From Streptomyces sp. CB09001 (GTDB lineage Bacteria > Actinomycetota > Actinomycetes > Streptomycetales > Streptomycetaceae): a stretch of 64,000 nucleotides of DNA. The stretch covers positions 3,286,001 to 3,350,000 of the forward strand of contig NZ_CP026730.1 in the NCBI RefSeq assembly GCF_003369795.1, read 5' to 3'. Both the position numbers and the translations under genes were made by a program. The notes beneath the pieces were generated by a model. The model saw only the letters and a program-made list of their open reading frames with translations, was not told the DNA's origin and searched no databases. Every line of letters starts with the position of its first letter. The first letter of the stretch is position 1. Below are positions 48,575-56,441 of the stretch, in pieces.

Positions 48575-50043
48575 GCGAGGCTCCGCAGTCCGACTTCCAG
48601 GGCGAGTGTGTCGCACAGCAGGTCGGGCACCGCGGGAGTCCGCTCGGCGTGGTCGCGGGCCCGGCTGAGGGCGTCGGCATCAACGTAGCCGAGATCGATC
48701 AGCAGGGAATCGGTCAGCATCTCGTCCAGGAGAGGTAGCCCGTAAGTGCGCAGTCCCGACTCCATGACCGCGAGGAAGTTCTCCGGCTCGGTCGGAGCCG
48801 CAACGGACTCGGGCAGACCCGTCCGCCGAAGTCGGTCGCGGAACATCTTCTTGTCGCGTTTGTACTCGTACGGCAGTTGCTCCATGAAGCGGATCATCCG
48901 GGGGTGGACGAGCGGGGCCACCGGCCAGATACCGAGTCTCACGTACGCCGGGTTGTGCAGGCCGAATGCCATGAGCGTCGGCACAGGCAGGACCGGGATG
49001 GGAGCGAGGTTCTCGTTCACCTGGGCCAGCGCCGCGGTGGCCTTGTCGCCGAGCCATGGCACCGGCTCCATCGGCGGGAGTCCGGCTTCCGTACGCGAGT
49101 GGTGGGCGTTGACCTCGTCCCCGCCGCCACCTGTGAAGATCAGCTCGCAGCCGTGTGCGGCCACGTGCCCGCGCATGATGTCGAACGCTTCCTGGTAGAA
49201 GGCGCCTGCCGGATCGTGCGGCCGTCTGCGTTCCCTCACGCCTCCAGGCACGAAGGGCGGGTGCTGCATCGCCGGCACGGCGGTGTCGCGCAATCCCAGG
49301 TGGTCCACCAGGGAGCGGCGTCGGTCTCGCTGGAGCTGGCCGATGCTGCCGCCCATGAGTAGCCCGAAGGTGTGCACGGAGCCGAATCCGGCCGCTACGG
49401 CGGACAGTGCCACGTTGGCCGAGTCCGCTCCGCCTGACACCTCGACGCCGACGCGGCCGGCCGTCGATCGCCACTCGGCCACGGCCTCGGTGAGCAGTGC
49501 GTCGAACGCGGTCACGGGGTCCACTCCGCTACGGAGGCTGCGGGGTTCCAGGACGTGCTGGGCGGGCTCGGGGTAGAGGATGGAGAGCCCTGCCGGCGTG
49601 AAGACCGCGGTAGCGCGTTCGGTGAGTCGGTACACGCCGTCGAAGAGGGTGTCGGTGCTGTAGCGGTGTTGGCGGCTCAAGGTGCGGGCGACCGCTCGTG
49701 GATTGAGCTGGTCAGGTCGCAGGTGCGGCCGGAGGTCGACGATGTCCCACGCCCCGAAGATCTCGTCGCCGACAGCTGTGAGGTACAGCGGGACGGTACC
49801 CAGCATTCCCGCCGAGACCTGGATCTCGTCGGGCCGGACGAGCAGCGACGTGTAGTCGGCTTCACCGTCTCTGTCTTCTCGCACCAGCACACAGACGCTC
49901 GATCCGTCGCCTGGTATGAGGTCCGCGACCAGGACGGTTGCGTGAGCGGGCCGGATCCAGCTCTCCCCCTTGACCCAGCGGTCTGTGTCCCATCGCCAGC
50001 CGGCGTCCCGGGTGTCTGCCAGTCGCACACGAAACGAGAGCAC
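48571..50043 (-). CDS. Asparagine-synthetase-like amide-forming enzyme
   Basis: A 490-aa protein. The N-terminal 170 residues resemble the glutaminase domain but lack the catalytic Cys2 (it starts MLSFRVRLADTRDAG), as in lasso peptide cyclases and beta-lactam synthetase. The synthetase domain has the PP-loop GVEVSGGADSANVALSA (SGGADS at 203-208) and LIFTGGGGDEVNAHHSRTEA. It should therefore adenylate a carboxylate and form an amide with an amine other than glutamine-derived ammonia. GTG start at 50043 after GAGGAGGGGAG. The preceding gene is a 38-aa peptide, the probable substrate. Confidence 0.85.
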   Translation of the reverse strand: MLSFRVRLADTRDAGWRWDTDRWVKGESWIRPAHATVLVADLIPGDGSSVCVLVREDRDGEADYTSLLVRPDEIQVSAGMLGTVPLYLTAVGDEIFGAWDIVDLRPHLRPDQLNPRAVARTLSRQHRYSTDTLFDGVYRLTERATAVFTPAGLSILYPEPAQHVLEPRSLRSGVDPVTAFDALLTEAVAEWRSTAGRVGVEVSGGADSANVALSAVAAGFGSVHTFGLLMGGSIGQLQRDRRRSLVDHLGLRDTAVPAMQHPPFVPGGVRERRRPHDPAGAFYQEAFDIMRGHVAAHGCELIFTGGGGDEVNAHHSRTEAGLPPMEPVPWLGDKATAALAQVNENLAPIPVLPVPTLMAFGLHNPAYVRLGIWPVAPLVHPRMIRFMEQLPYEYKRDKKMFRDRLRRTGLPESVAAPTEPENFLAVMESGLRTYGLPLLDEMLTDSLLIDLGYVDADALSRARDHAERTPAVPDLLCDTLALEVGLRSLA

Positions 50044-50064
50044 TCCGCTCCCCTCCTCTACGGA

Positions 50065-50099
50065 GCGGCGGAGCAGGACGCCAGGCCCTGCTCCGCCGC
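50065..50099 (-). terminator. Attenuator hairpin between precursor and synthetase genes
   Basis: A perfect 13-bp stem (GCGGCGGAGCAGG and complement), loop of 9, between the precursor stop (50113) and the synthetase start (50043). Such partial terminators raise precursor over enzyme levels in RiPP operons. Confidence 0.75.
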
Positions 50100-50112
50100 G
50101 TTCACCGGCCGG

Positions 50113-50229
50113 TCAGCTGCAGTGGTCGCCGTTGTTGTCGCCACCACCGGGCATCTTGTCGAGCAGCGCCGCGTCCATGCTGGGGACGCCGGTGACCAGG
50201 TCTCCCGTGAAGAGCTCGTCGATGATCAT
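50113..50229 (-). CDS. 38-aa RiPP precursor-like peptide
   Basis: A 38-codon gene. MIIDELFTGDLVTGVP begins an acidic amphipathic leader continuing SMDAALLDKMP, followed by a Gly/Asn/Asp core GGGDNNGDHCS at the C-terminus. The ATG at 50229 has GGAGGAAGGAA as ribosome site, the strongest in the locus. Size, leader-core layout, attenuator hairpin downstream and adjacency to an ATP-dependent amide synthetase fit a ribosomal peptide precursor. Carboxylates in the core (Asp, Ser end) are candidate sites. I do not recognise the family. Confidence 0.68.
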   Translation of the reverse strand: MIIDELFTGDLVTGVPSMDAALLDKMPGGGDNNGDHCS

Positions 50230-50343
50230 GACTGTTCCTTCCTCCTGCGGAGTGGGTGGACGGGCACCGCGAGCTGCGGAACCCGGACCCGTCCCTGCCG
50301 CCGGCGTTCACGGCGAACTGGACGGGAGCTCGTCGGGTGGGGG

Positions 50344-50428
50344 CCCGCTCTGGCCGAGGGGAGAGAGCGGCTGAGCCCTTCCCCGGTGGGGACCGGGTCT
50401 TCCCGAGGGCTCGCTCGGCCAGAGCGGG
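50344..50428. repeat. 15-bp inverted repeat with 55-base interior upstream of the precursor
   Basis: CCCGCTCTGGCCGAG at 50344-50358 pairs perfectly with 50414-50428. The interior can form further hairpins (CCCCGGTGGGG). It lies in the 233-bp gap before the precursor gene, where a separate promoter or processing site would be expected. Confidence 0.65.
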
Positions 50429-50462
50429 AGTCCGTAGGTCCGGAGCGGACCGGTGGTCTCTC

Positions 50463-50588
50463 TCAGTCGGGGGCGAGGTGCCACAGAGCCCAGGCGACCG
50501 GGGTAGTGGAGACGATGATCAGGGCCGACAGCAGCCACTGCCGCCAGCCATAGGGGCGACCTCGCCTGTTGCGCCGCCGGCTCACCAT
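50463..50588 (-). CDS. 41-aa single-pass membrane peptide
   Basis: Starts MVSRRRNRRGRPYGWRQ, a strongly basic head, followed by one hydrophobic helix (WLLSALIIVSTTPVAWALW) and HLAPD. Predicted head-inside, tail-outside. Its ATG overlaps the end of the 30-aa gene (ATGGTGA), so it is coupled. Possibly a membrane anchor, transport or immunity component; no family recognised. Confidence 0.6.
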   Translation of the reverse strand: MVSRRRNRRGRPYGWRQWLLSALIIVSTTPVAWALWHLAPD

Positions 50589-50674
50589 CCCAGGGACACC
50601 GCCACCACGATCGATCCCCCGAGCACCATGACGCACGCGATGTACATGACCTGAGCCGTGACCTGGCCTTTCAC
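50582..50674 (-). CDS. 30-aa membrane peptide
   Basis: GTG-initiated: VKGQVTAQVMYIACVMVLGG and then a hydrophobic end SIVVAVSLGW. Almost the entire peptide is one membrane helix. It overlaps its neighbours at both ends (GTGA with the 49-aa gene upstream, ATGGTGA with the 41-aa gene downstream), the best evidence that it is translated. Confidence 0.55.
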   Translation of the reverse strand: MKGQVTAQVMYIACVMVLGGSIVVAVSLGW

Positions 50675-50820
50675 TGCGCGCCCTGGTCCTTGCCACGCTG
50701 TTGCCCCACGGTCGGCGCGAGGCCAGGTCGGCCGACGAAGACGCGTCGTGCTCGTTCCTGGTCGGGCAGGGTGGCGCCGATCCGGCACACCGGCGGCTCG
50801 GCCGGCGTTTGGTCAGCCAT
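50671..50820 (-). CDS. 49-aa small protein of the RiPP-like operon
   Basis: MADQTPAEPPVCRIGATLPD at the start, then QERARRVFVGRPGLAPTV and a polar end. No membrane segment. The ATG at 50820 has a GGAGGAAGG site and overlaps the stop of the 123-aa gene by 8 bp; its own stop overlaps the next start. No family recognised. Confidence 0.6.
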   Translation of the reverse strand: MADQTPAEPPVCRIGATLPDQERARRVFVGRPGLAPTVGQQRGKDQGAQ

Positions 50821-51184
50821 CGTTCTGGTCCTTCCTCCGGGTCGCGCGGTAGACGTCGGCGAAGCGTCTGGTCAGTGAGCCGAGATCCCGCATGTACTGG
50901 TAGGCATGGAAGTGAGGGGACTGCTCCGTCGGCCGGCGCGTCAGGTCGAGGACCCGGTAGCCCTCCCGGAACAGCGCCTGGACGGCCGGGTTCTCGTCGA
51001 AGCCGAGCTCCTCGGCCATCAGCACTCTCAGGTGGCTGACCAGGTCTCGGGTCGTGGCGTCGATCACCGGGCGTTCGGGCATCATCAGGCGAATGGCCAG
51101 CGCGGTTTCCACGGTCTCGTCGACCGCCTCCAGGACGATCGACACTCCAGCCACCTCGAACGACGTGACGCTTCCTGCTGCCAT
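50813..51184 (-). CDS. 123-aa protein, first gene of the RiPP-like operon
   Basis: Starts MAAGSVTSFEVAGVSIVLEA and continues with helical segments (DETVETALAIRLMMPERPVI, LVSHLRVLMAEELGFDENPA, YMRDLGSLTRRFADVYRATR). No signal peptide or recognised domain. The ATG at 51184 is preceded by GGAGACCGGAGAAGGGG. The product could be a leader-binding or scaffold protein, but nothing in the sequence proves that. The 167-bp divergent spacer to 51352 should hold both promoters. Confidence 0.65.
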   Translation of the reverse strand: MAAGSVTSFEVAGVSIVLEAVDETVETALAIRLMMPERPVIDATTRDLVSHLRVLMAEELGFDENPAVQALFREGYRVLDLTRRPTEQSPHFHAYQYMRDLGSLTRRFADVYRATRRKDQNDG

Positions 51185-51351
51185 TGCCCGCACCCCTTCT
51201 CCGGTCTCCACCGTTGTCGTGCCTGACAACGTCCAGAAAAGCGGCTCGTGTTGGCGCAGACCACGGCATCCGCGGGGCAGTCCTGAGACACTTCTGGGAC
51301 AGCCCGGTGCCGTCGGGTTAGACGCGGGTTGGTGCGTGGAAAGGGGGCGGC

Positions 51352-52608
51352 ATGGGGCTTGCTGAGCGGCGCAGGGCGCTGGGCTACAGTCAGGAAGAGC
51401 TCGCGCACGCCCTCGGCGTGGACCGACGGACCGTCGGCCGCTGGGAAGGCCGCTCCACCACGCCGCAGCCGCCGCTGAGACCACGGCTGGCCGAGCTGCT
51501 CCACCTCGACCTTGACGAACTCGACGCCTTGGTGGGACAGCCACGAGCAGCCCACCCGGAGTCGGCAGGGCCGCCGCCTCGCGACCACCACGGCTCAGGG
51601 GACCTCGACGACATGATCCGACGCCAGTTCCTGCGCGCCATCACCGTCACCAGTGCCCTGGTGGCCCTGCCCCCCGACGAGGGCGCAGCCCTCGCGGAGG
51701 GCGCGCTGCGCGGGATGTCCGACGACTTCCTGCGCATGAACGGACACCTGTGGCAGGTCTACCAACTCGCCCGCGCCAAGCGTTCCGTCTACCCGGTCGT
51801 CCGCGACCAGCTCACCGCCCTGAACGAGACCCTCGACGGGCGGCCCGAGGTCGAAGCACAGGCCCTGTGCGGCGCGGCCGGCGACCTCTTCCAGCTCGCA
51901 GGAGAACTGGCCTTCGACGGCAACCGCTACACCGACGCCGCCGCCTCCTACACGCTCGCCGCCTCTGCCAGCCAGGAGGCGAAGTCCTACGACCTGTGGG
52001 CGTGTGCCCTCGTCCGCCACGCCTACGTCGATCTGTACGAACGCCGGTACGCCGACGCGGTCGGCACGCTGTCGGCCGCCGAGAAGGTGGCAAGGCGCGG
52101 GGACGGTTCCCTGTCCACCCGCTACTGGGTCGCTGCCGTCCAAGCCGAGGCGTACGCCGGCCTCGGCGACCTCTCCGCCTGCGAACGCGCCTTGGACGAG
52201 GCGGAGAAGGTGACCGGCCTGAGCGGGGCGGCCCACAACGGTGGCTGGCTGCGTTTCGACGGCTCCCGCCTCGCAGAAGAGCGTGGCGCGCGCTACCTCC
52301 AGCTTGGACGCCTCGACCTCGCTGAGAAGGCACTCAGCAGCGCGCTCAGCCAGGACATCCTCGCTTCCGGCCAGTCCTTCCGCCGACGCGGTGCGGTACT
52401 GACCGACCTCGCGGCCATCGGCGCCCGGCGCCAGGACCCCGACCAAGTACTCGCCTACGGCGGGGAGGCGCTGCGACTCGCCCACACGACCTCCTCGGGT
52501 TACGTCGCCCATAAACTTCAGGGGCTACGAACCGACCTCGGCCCGCTCTCCCGCGACGCTCGTGTGGCGGAGCTGGGCGCCGAGATCGACGCACTGTGCA
52601 CGACGTGA
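51352..52608 (+). CDS. XRE-family regulator with TPR-like sensor domain
   Basis: A 418-aa regulator. The HTH is at the N-terminus (LAERRRALGYSQEELAHALG, VDRRTVGRWEGRSTTPQPPL). A hydrophobic segment follows (FLRAITVTSALVALPPDEG). Then come tetratricopeptide-like helices (QALCGAAGDLFQLAGELAFD, AASYTLAASASQEAKSYDLW, ADAVGTLSAAEKVARRGDGS, ERGARYLQLGRLDLAEKALS). It is divergent from the RiPP-like operon and probably controls it. The broken regulator at 34149 has a similar architecture. Confidence 0.85.
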   Translation: MGLAERRRALGYSQEELAHALGVDRRTVGRWEGRSTTPQPPLRPRLAELLHLDLDELDALVGQPRAAHPESAGPPPRDHHGSGDLDDMIRRQFLRAITVTSALVALPPDEGAALAEGALRGMSDDFLRMNGHLWQVYQLARAKRSVYPVVRDQLTALNETLDGRPEVEAQALCGAAGDLFQLAGELAFDGNRYTDAAASYTLAASASQEAKSYDLWACALVRHAYVDLYERRYADAVGTLSAAEKVARRGDGSLSTRYWVAAVQAEAYAGLGDLSACERALDEAEKVTGLSGAAHNGGWLRFDGSRLAEERGARYLQLGRLDLAEKALSSALSQDILASGQSFRRRGAVLTDLAAIGARRQDPDQVLAYGGEALRLAHTTSSGYVAHKLQGLRTDLGPLSRDARVAELGAEIDALCTT

Positions 52609-52622
52609 CGAGAGGGGAAGGC

Positions 52623-52988
52623 ATGTCGCAGTCCGAGGGCGCCCGACTGTTCCGCGAGGCTTGGATCACCGGAGTGCGCAAGCACTTCCCCGGCGAGCCG
52701 AAGCCCGGCTACGTCACCCCCTGGGACGAGACCCCCGAGTGGGAGCGCCAGGCCGCCGGTGCCGTCCACGACCAAGTGCGCCAGTTCCTCGACCTCAGCG
52801 ACCGCCACGCCTCCCGCCTCACCCGCGAGCAGAAGAGCCGCTTTGTCGCCACCTGCTGGACCGCGCAGATGTACAAGCACTTCGAGAACCCGAAGCCGGG
52901 CTATGTCGCCGACTGGCCCGACCTGCCCGACTGGCAGAAAGAGACCGACGCGGACATCTTCGAGGCGATCGAGGATGCTCTGAAGTAG
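52623..52988 (+). CDS. Conserved 121-aa protein downstream of the XRE/TPR regulator
   Basis: Starts MSQSEGARLFREAWITGVRK and contains two similar segments, KHFPGEPKPGYVTPWDETPE near residue 20 and KHFENPKPGYVADWPDLPDW near residue 88, an internal duplication of K-H-F-x-x-P-K-P-G-Y-V. Helices between (LDLSDRHASRLTREQKSRFV) are amphipathic. ATG 52623 with GAGGGGAAGG. 14 bp after the regulator stop, so cotranscribed. No function known. Confidence 0.7.
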   Translation: MSQSEGARLFREAWITGVRKHFPGEPKPGYVTPWDETPEWERQAAGAVHDQVRQFLDLSDRHASRLTREQKSRFVATCWTAQMYKHFENPKPGYVADWPDLPDWQKETDADIFEAIEDALK

Positions 52989-53189
52989 TCGCACGGGGCT
53001 GCCATTCAAGTCGGCCTGCGCAACCGCCGGGCTTCCTATGGCGTCGATCGGCCCTCCCTTCGCGGCTCGTTTCCGACCGCCGCGTCACGGTTCAGCTCCT
53101 GTGGGACCGGCGCGGCGAGGGGGCCGGACAGCGGGCGGATCCTGTTGAGCATGCGCGCGGCTCCGAACTGTTCGCCGGGGTCTCCGGTT

Positions 53190-53252
53190 GTCCCTTTTCG
53201 GGACGGGCGTCATGTCCCGACTCGGGACAAACCTCTTGTCCCGACTCGGGAC
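53190..53252. repeat. Three palindromes at exact 24-bp spacing
   Basis: GTCCCTTTTCGGGAC (53190-53204), then GTCCCGACTCGGGAC at 53214-53228 and 53238-53252. Each is a 15-bp dyad; the starts are 24 bp apart. They lie in the 715-bp gap 52989-53703, which has no convincing gene. Candidate operator array. Confidence 0.65.
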
Positions 53253-53703
53253 GGGCTTCCTCCCCCACGACCGCCGAGGCTTTGACTGTCACCATCGCGG
53301 CCGGCCCGACAGCCGCCGCAACACCGTCGTAGCCGTGAACAGTGTGCTCGCCGTCCTGACGGTCAGCGACGACGCCTTCATCGAGCAGCATCCCGGAGAT
53401 CCTGTCACCTGCTGGCCTCGCCGTCCTCGTCACGGGCCTGGCCGCGTCCGTGCCCGGGCGGAGCTGCGCTCCCCGCGGTCCGGGGCGAGGACGGCGCGGG
53501 GTACGGCTCGCCGGAGACGAGCGGACCAACCGCCCGGGAGACCCGGCGTCTGGCCAGACGGCGGGATGACGACTGCCCCTGGTCCGGACATACCTGGCTG
53601 GCCCGTGGGCCGTGCCCGCGCGGTGTGCGCCGTCTGCCCCGGTGCCGTGCGAGCAGGGCCGCGTCGGAGCACCATCGACGGGAAGACAGCCTCTGGAGGG
53701 TCC

Positions 53704-55431
53704 GTGCGCGATGCGGTGGGTGATGACGTGGGGGCGTGGCCGGTGGGCGAGCCGGGTTTCTGGCGGCGGGTCGTCGAGCGGCTGGGCACGGCGGTGCTGG
53801 TGCTGGACACAGCCGGAAGCGTGATCGTCGCGAACCCGGCGGCCGAGCGGCTGCTGGGCCGCACCACCGGGGCGATGCGGGGAGCCGACGCACACGATCT
53901 GCTGCACCGGGACGCGGACGGCAACAAGGTGCCGCGAGACCGGTGCCCCCTGCTCCACGCGCTGGCCGAGGGGCAGGGGGCGCGAGGGGAGGGCGGCACA
54001 TACCTGCGCGGTGACGGTCGTCTGCTGGCTGTCTCCTGGTCCGCATCCCCCTTGACGGAGGACGGCTCCGTGCAAGGCATGGCACTGCTGTTCACGGACG
54101 CCACGGGGGACCGCCGCGTCCACCGGGAGCGAACGGCGCGCACGCGCGCCCTGGAGGACCTCAACGAGCGGCTGTCCCTGGTCGCGGAGATCACGGACGT
54201 CCTGGGGCAGACTCTGGAGACCGACGAGGCGCTGGCCCGCCTGGTGCGGCTGCTCGTGCCCCGTCTGGCCGACTGGGCCGCGGTGGACCTGCGGACCGGT
54301 TCCGGCGAGGTCCACCGGGTGGCGGTGACCGGTCCGGAGGGACGGGACGCCGGATTCCAGGGCCGGAGCGTACTCGGCGCGGAGGGGGCCGGTGAGGGGG
54401 AGGACTCGCCGCTGGGCCGTGCGCTGGCCGGGGGCGAATCCGTGCTCCAGGAGCGGGTGGCTGCCGTCACCCCGGCCGCCGGACATCCTCCTCTGGCGGC
54501 TCTCCACAGTGGCTTCCTGGCGGCGGTGGGCGCGAGTTCCGCCGTTACGGTGCCGCTCGGCGCCCGGGACCGGATCACCGGGGCGCTGACGGTGGTGCGC
54601 ACCGACCCGGCGCATCCCTTCGACGAAGACGATCTGGCGGCAGTGAGTGACGTCGGTCGCCGGGTCGGCGTGGTCATCGACAACACCCGCCGCTACGGCC
54701 GTCAGCGCGCCGTCGCCGAGGCCATGCAGCGCAACCTGCTCGTCCCGCTGCCCCGGCCGGGCCACCTCCGGCTGGCCGCCCGCTACCAGCCCGCACCCGC
54801 GGGCTCCCAGGTCGGCGGGGACTGGTACGACGCCTTCATGCTGAAGGACGGCGCGCTCGCCCTGGTCATCGGTGACGTCGTGGGCCACGACCTGACCGCG
54901 GCGGCCGGCATGGCCCAACTGCACGGCATTCTGCGTTCGCTGGCCTGGGATCACACGGGACCGCCCGGCGCCGTCGTCGACCGCCTCGACGCCGCCATGC
55001 CGGTCATCACCACCGTCCCGCTGGCCACCCTGATCCTCGCCCGCGTCGAGGGCGACCCGGACACGGGACCGTGGACGCTCCGCTGGACCAGCGCGGGGCA
55101 CCCGCCCCCGCTGCTCCTCTCCCCGGACGGCACCGCATGCTTTCTGGAAGCCGGCCAGGGGCTGCTCCTCGGCACCGGATCCGTCGGCGACGCGGACCGA
55201 CCGGACGCCACGCATCCCCTGAAGCCCGGCTCCACCCTGCTGCTGTACACGGACGGGCTCGTCGAGACACCGGGCAGCGACCTCGACACGGGCCTGGACC
55301 GGCTGCTCCGGCACGCCCTCACTCTCGTCCACGAACCGCTGGACAGGCTGTGCGGAAAGGTGCTCGCCCACCTGCCGCCCGGCAGCACCGACGACGTGGC
55401 CCTGCTCGCCCTGCGCGTACCGCCGCCATGA
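53704..55431 (+). CDS. PAS/GAF/SpoIIE-type PP2C phosphatase
   Basis: A 575-aa cytosolic regulator. PAS domain about residues 20-130 (LGTAVLVLDTAGSVIVANPA, AERLLGRTTG); coiled linker; GAF domain about 160-320 (LAEITDVLG-like start, DRITGALTVVRTDPAHPFDE); PP2C/SpoIIE catalytic domain from LRLAARYQPAPAGSQVGGDW, with metal aspartates in GGDWYDAF and VIGDVVGHD and later LLLYTDGLVETPG and STDDVALLAL. It should dephosphorylate an anti-anti-sigma factor; no partner gene is adjacent. GTG 53704 follows GGAGGG; longer frames upstream are low complexity. Confidence 0.87.
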   Translation: MRDAVGDDVGAWPVGEPGFWRRVVERLGTAVLVLDTAGSVIVANPAAERLLGRTTGAMRGADAHDLLHRDADGNKVPRDRCPLLHALAEGQGARGEGGTYLRGDGRLLAVSWSASPLTEDGSVQGMALLFTDATGDRRVHRERTARTRALEDLNERLSLVAEITDVLGQTLETDEALARLVRLLVPRLADWAAVDLRTGSGEVHRVAVTGPEGRDAGFQGRSVLGAEGAGEGEDSPLGRALAGGESVLQERVAAVTPAAGHPPLAALHSGFLAAVGASSAVTVPLGARDRITGALTVVRTDPAHPFDEDDLAAVSDVGRRVGVVIDNTRRYGRQRAVAEAMQRNLLVPLPRPGHLRLAARYQPAPAGSQVGGDWYDAFMLKDGALALVIGDVVGHDLTAAAGMAQLHGILRSLAWDHTGPPGAVVDRLDAAMPVITTVPLATLILARVEGDPDTGPWTLRWTSAGHPPPLLLSPDGTACFLEAGQGLLLGTGSVGDADRPDATHPLKPGSTLLLYTDGLVETPGSDLDTGLDRLLRHALTLVHEPLDRLCGKVLAHLPPGSTDDVALLALRVPPP

Positions 55432-55523
55432 GACGTGGTGGCCGTCGGACCGGGCCGGTGCCGCGGAGGCGCCCACCATCTCCCACACCACTGATGACCT
55501 GCTGTCACGCCGCCTTTACTCGC

Positions 55524-55550
55524 CGAGGAGTAGTCTGAGGAGACCGAGGG
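55524..55550 (+). promoter_or_regulatory. Conserved CGAGGAGTAG motif, copy 1
   Basis: CGAGGAGTAGTCTGAGGA followed by GACCGAGGG, 276 bp upstream of the first DUF5994 gene. A copy at 58545 matches in about 23 of 27 positions. The remaining 55432-55825 spacer shows no gene. Confidence 0.55.
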
Positions 55551-55825
55551 CATCAGGCACGCCGGTGGCGGACCGGCTCCACCCCGGTATCCACCGGCGT
55601 TCGTCACGCGGAAGGGTCTCCCCCCTTCACCCCGCATACGCCCGCCGACTCCCTTCCCGCGAACTCGCGGCGGTCGTCGGCGCTTTCCTCCGGCAAGAGC
55701 GGCCAGGCACGACCTCCAGCACCCGGATCCACCGGCCACGTCCGGCGCTGCCCGACAGCCCGCGGACCGTCGGCCGCCGTGCCCTGCCGAACCGGCCGGC
55801 ACCCAACTCGTCAGAGAGATCCCAC

Positions 55826-56341
55826 GTGATCGCCACAGTCCCCACCGCACCGTCCACCCTGTCCCCGCCCCTGCCCCTCGTCCGCCTGCGTCTCGCGCCG
55901 CACGGCGCGCTGCCGCGCCGGATCGACGGAGTGTGGTGGCCGTACTCCCGCGATCTTCTGACACAGCTCCCGAAGATGCTCGCCGCGCTGCCGAGAGCGT
56001 GGGGCGACATCACCGGCGTCACCGTGGACGCCGCGGCCTGGTCGGCGGCACCGGGGCGCATGTTCGTCGCCAACCAGGTCGTCCGCCTGCACAAGGCCCC
56101 CGCCTCTCCGCACGCCCCGGACCGGGTCGTCCTGCTCTCCCCCGGGCTCGGCCGTTGGGACCTGCAGGTGATCCCGCCGGACGCGACGGAGGAAGCAGCC
56201 GCTCTCCTTACGACGGCCGCCTTGGACGACCGGCGGCCCGGCGCCGAGGGAGAAGCCCGGCCCCCGGCCCCGACGGCGGCGGCAGGTCCGCGCGGCCGTG
56301 TGGGACCCACCGGGCGGGGAACCCGGGCACCTCGGTGGTAG
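55826..56341 (+). CDS. DUF5994 family protein 1
   Basis: A 171-aa protein. Family core: VRLRLAPHGALPRRIDGVWW, PYSRDLLTQLPKMLAALPRA, WGDITGVTVDAAAWSAAPGR, and LLSPGLGRWDLQVIPPDAT. The repeated W-W-P-x-S-R-D and W-D-L-x-V-x-P-P motifs are shared with three more genes in this cluster. A Pro/Ala/Arg-rich tail follows. GTG 55826. Function unknown; members often sit with stress-related genes in Streptomyces. Confidence 0.8.
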   Translation: MIATVPTAPSTLSPPLPLVRLRLAPHGALPRRIDGVWWPYSRDLLTQLPKMLAALPRAWGDITGVTVDAAAWSAAPGRMFVANQVVRLHKAPASPHAPDRVVLLSPGLGRWDLQVIPPDATEEAAALLTTAALDDRRPGAEGEARPPAPTAAAGPRGRVGPTGRGTRAPRW

Positions 56342-56441
56342 GAGCCGCCGCGGGCACGTCCATGTACGCACCTGCTCCCCGCGCCCTACTCGCCCTGCGG
56401 CCGCCCCGAGTCATCCGCCCGCTTCTGAGAGAGACGTCCTC

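Noticed and set aside
47828..51184. Standard lasso peptide cluster
   Set aside because: The synthetase and a Gly-start, Asp8-type core fit, but no leader peptidase or RRE gene is present, the leader lacks the usual penultimate Thr, and the tail after a ring would be only three residues.
53092..55491. 799-codon minus-strand ORF opposite the SpoIIE-type phosphatase
   Set aside because: Antisense shadow; only its last part, across the 24-bp palindromes, is free of another gene, and that has no recognisable domain.
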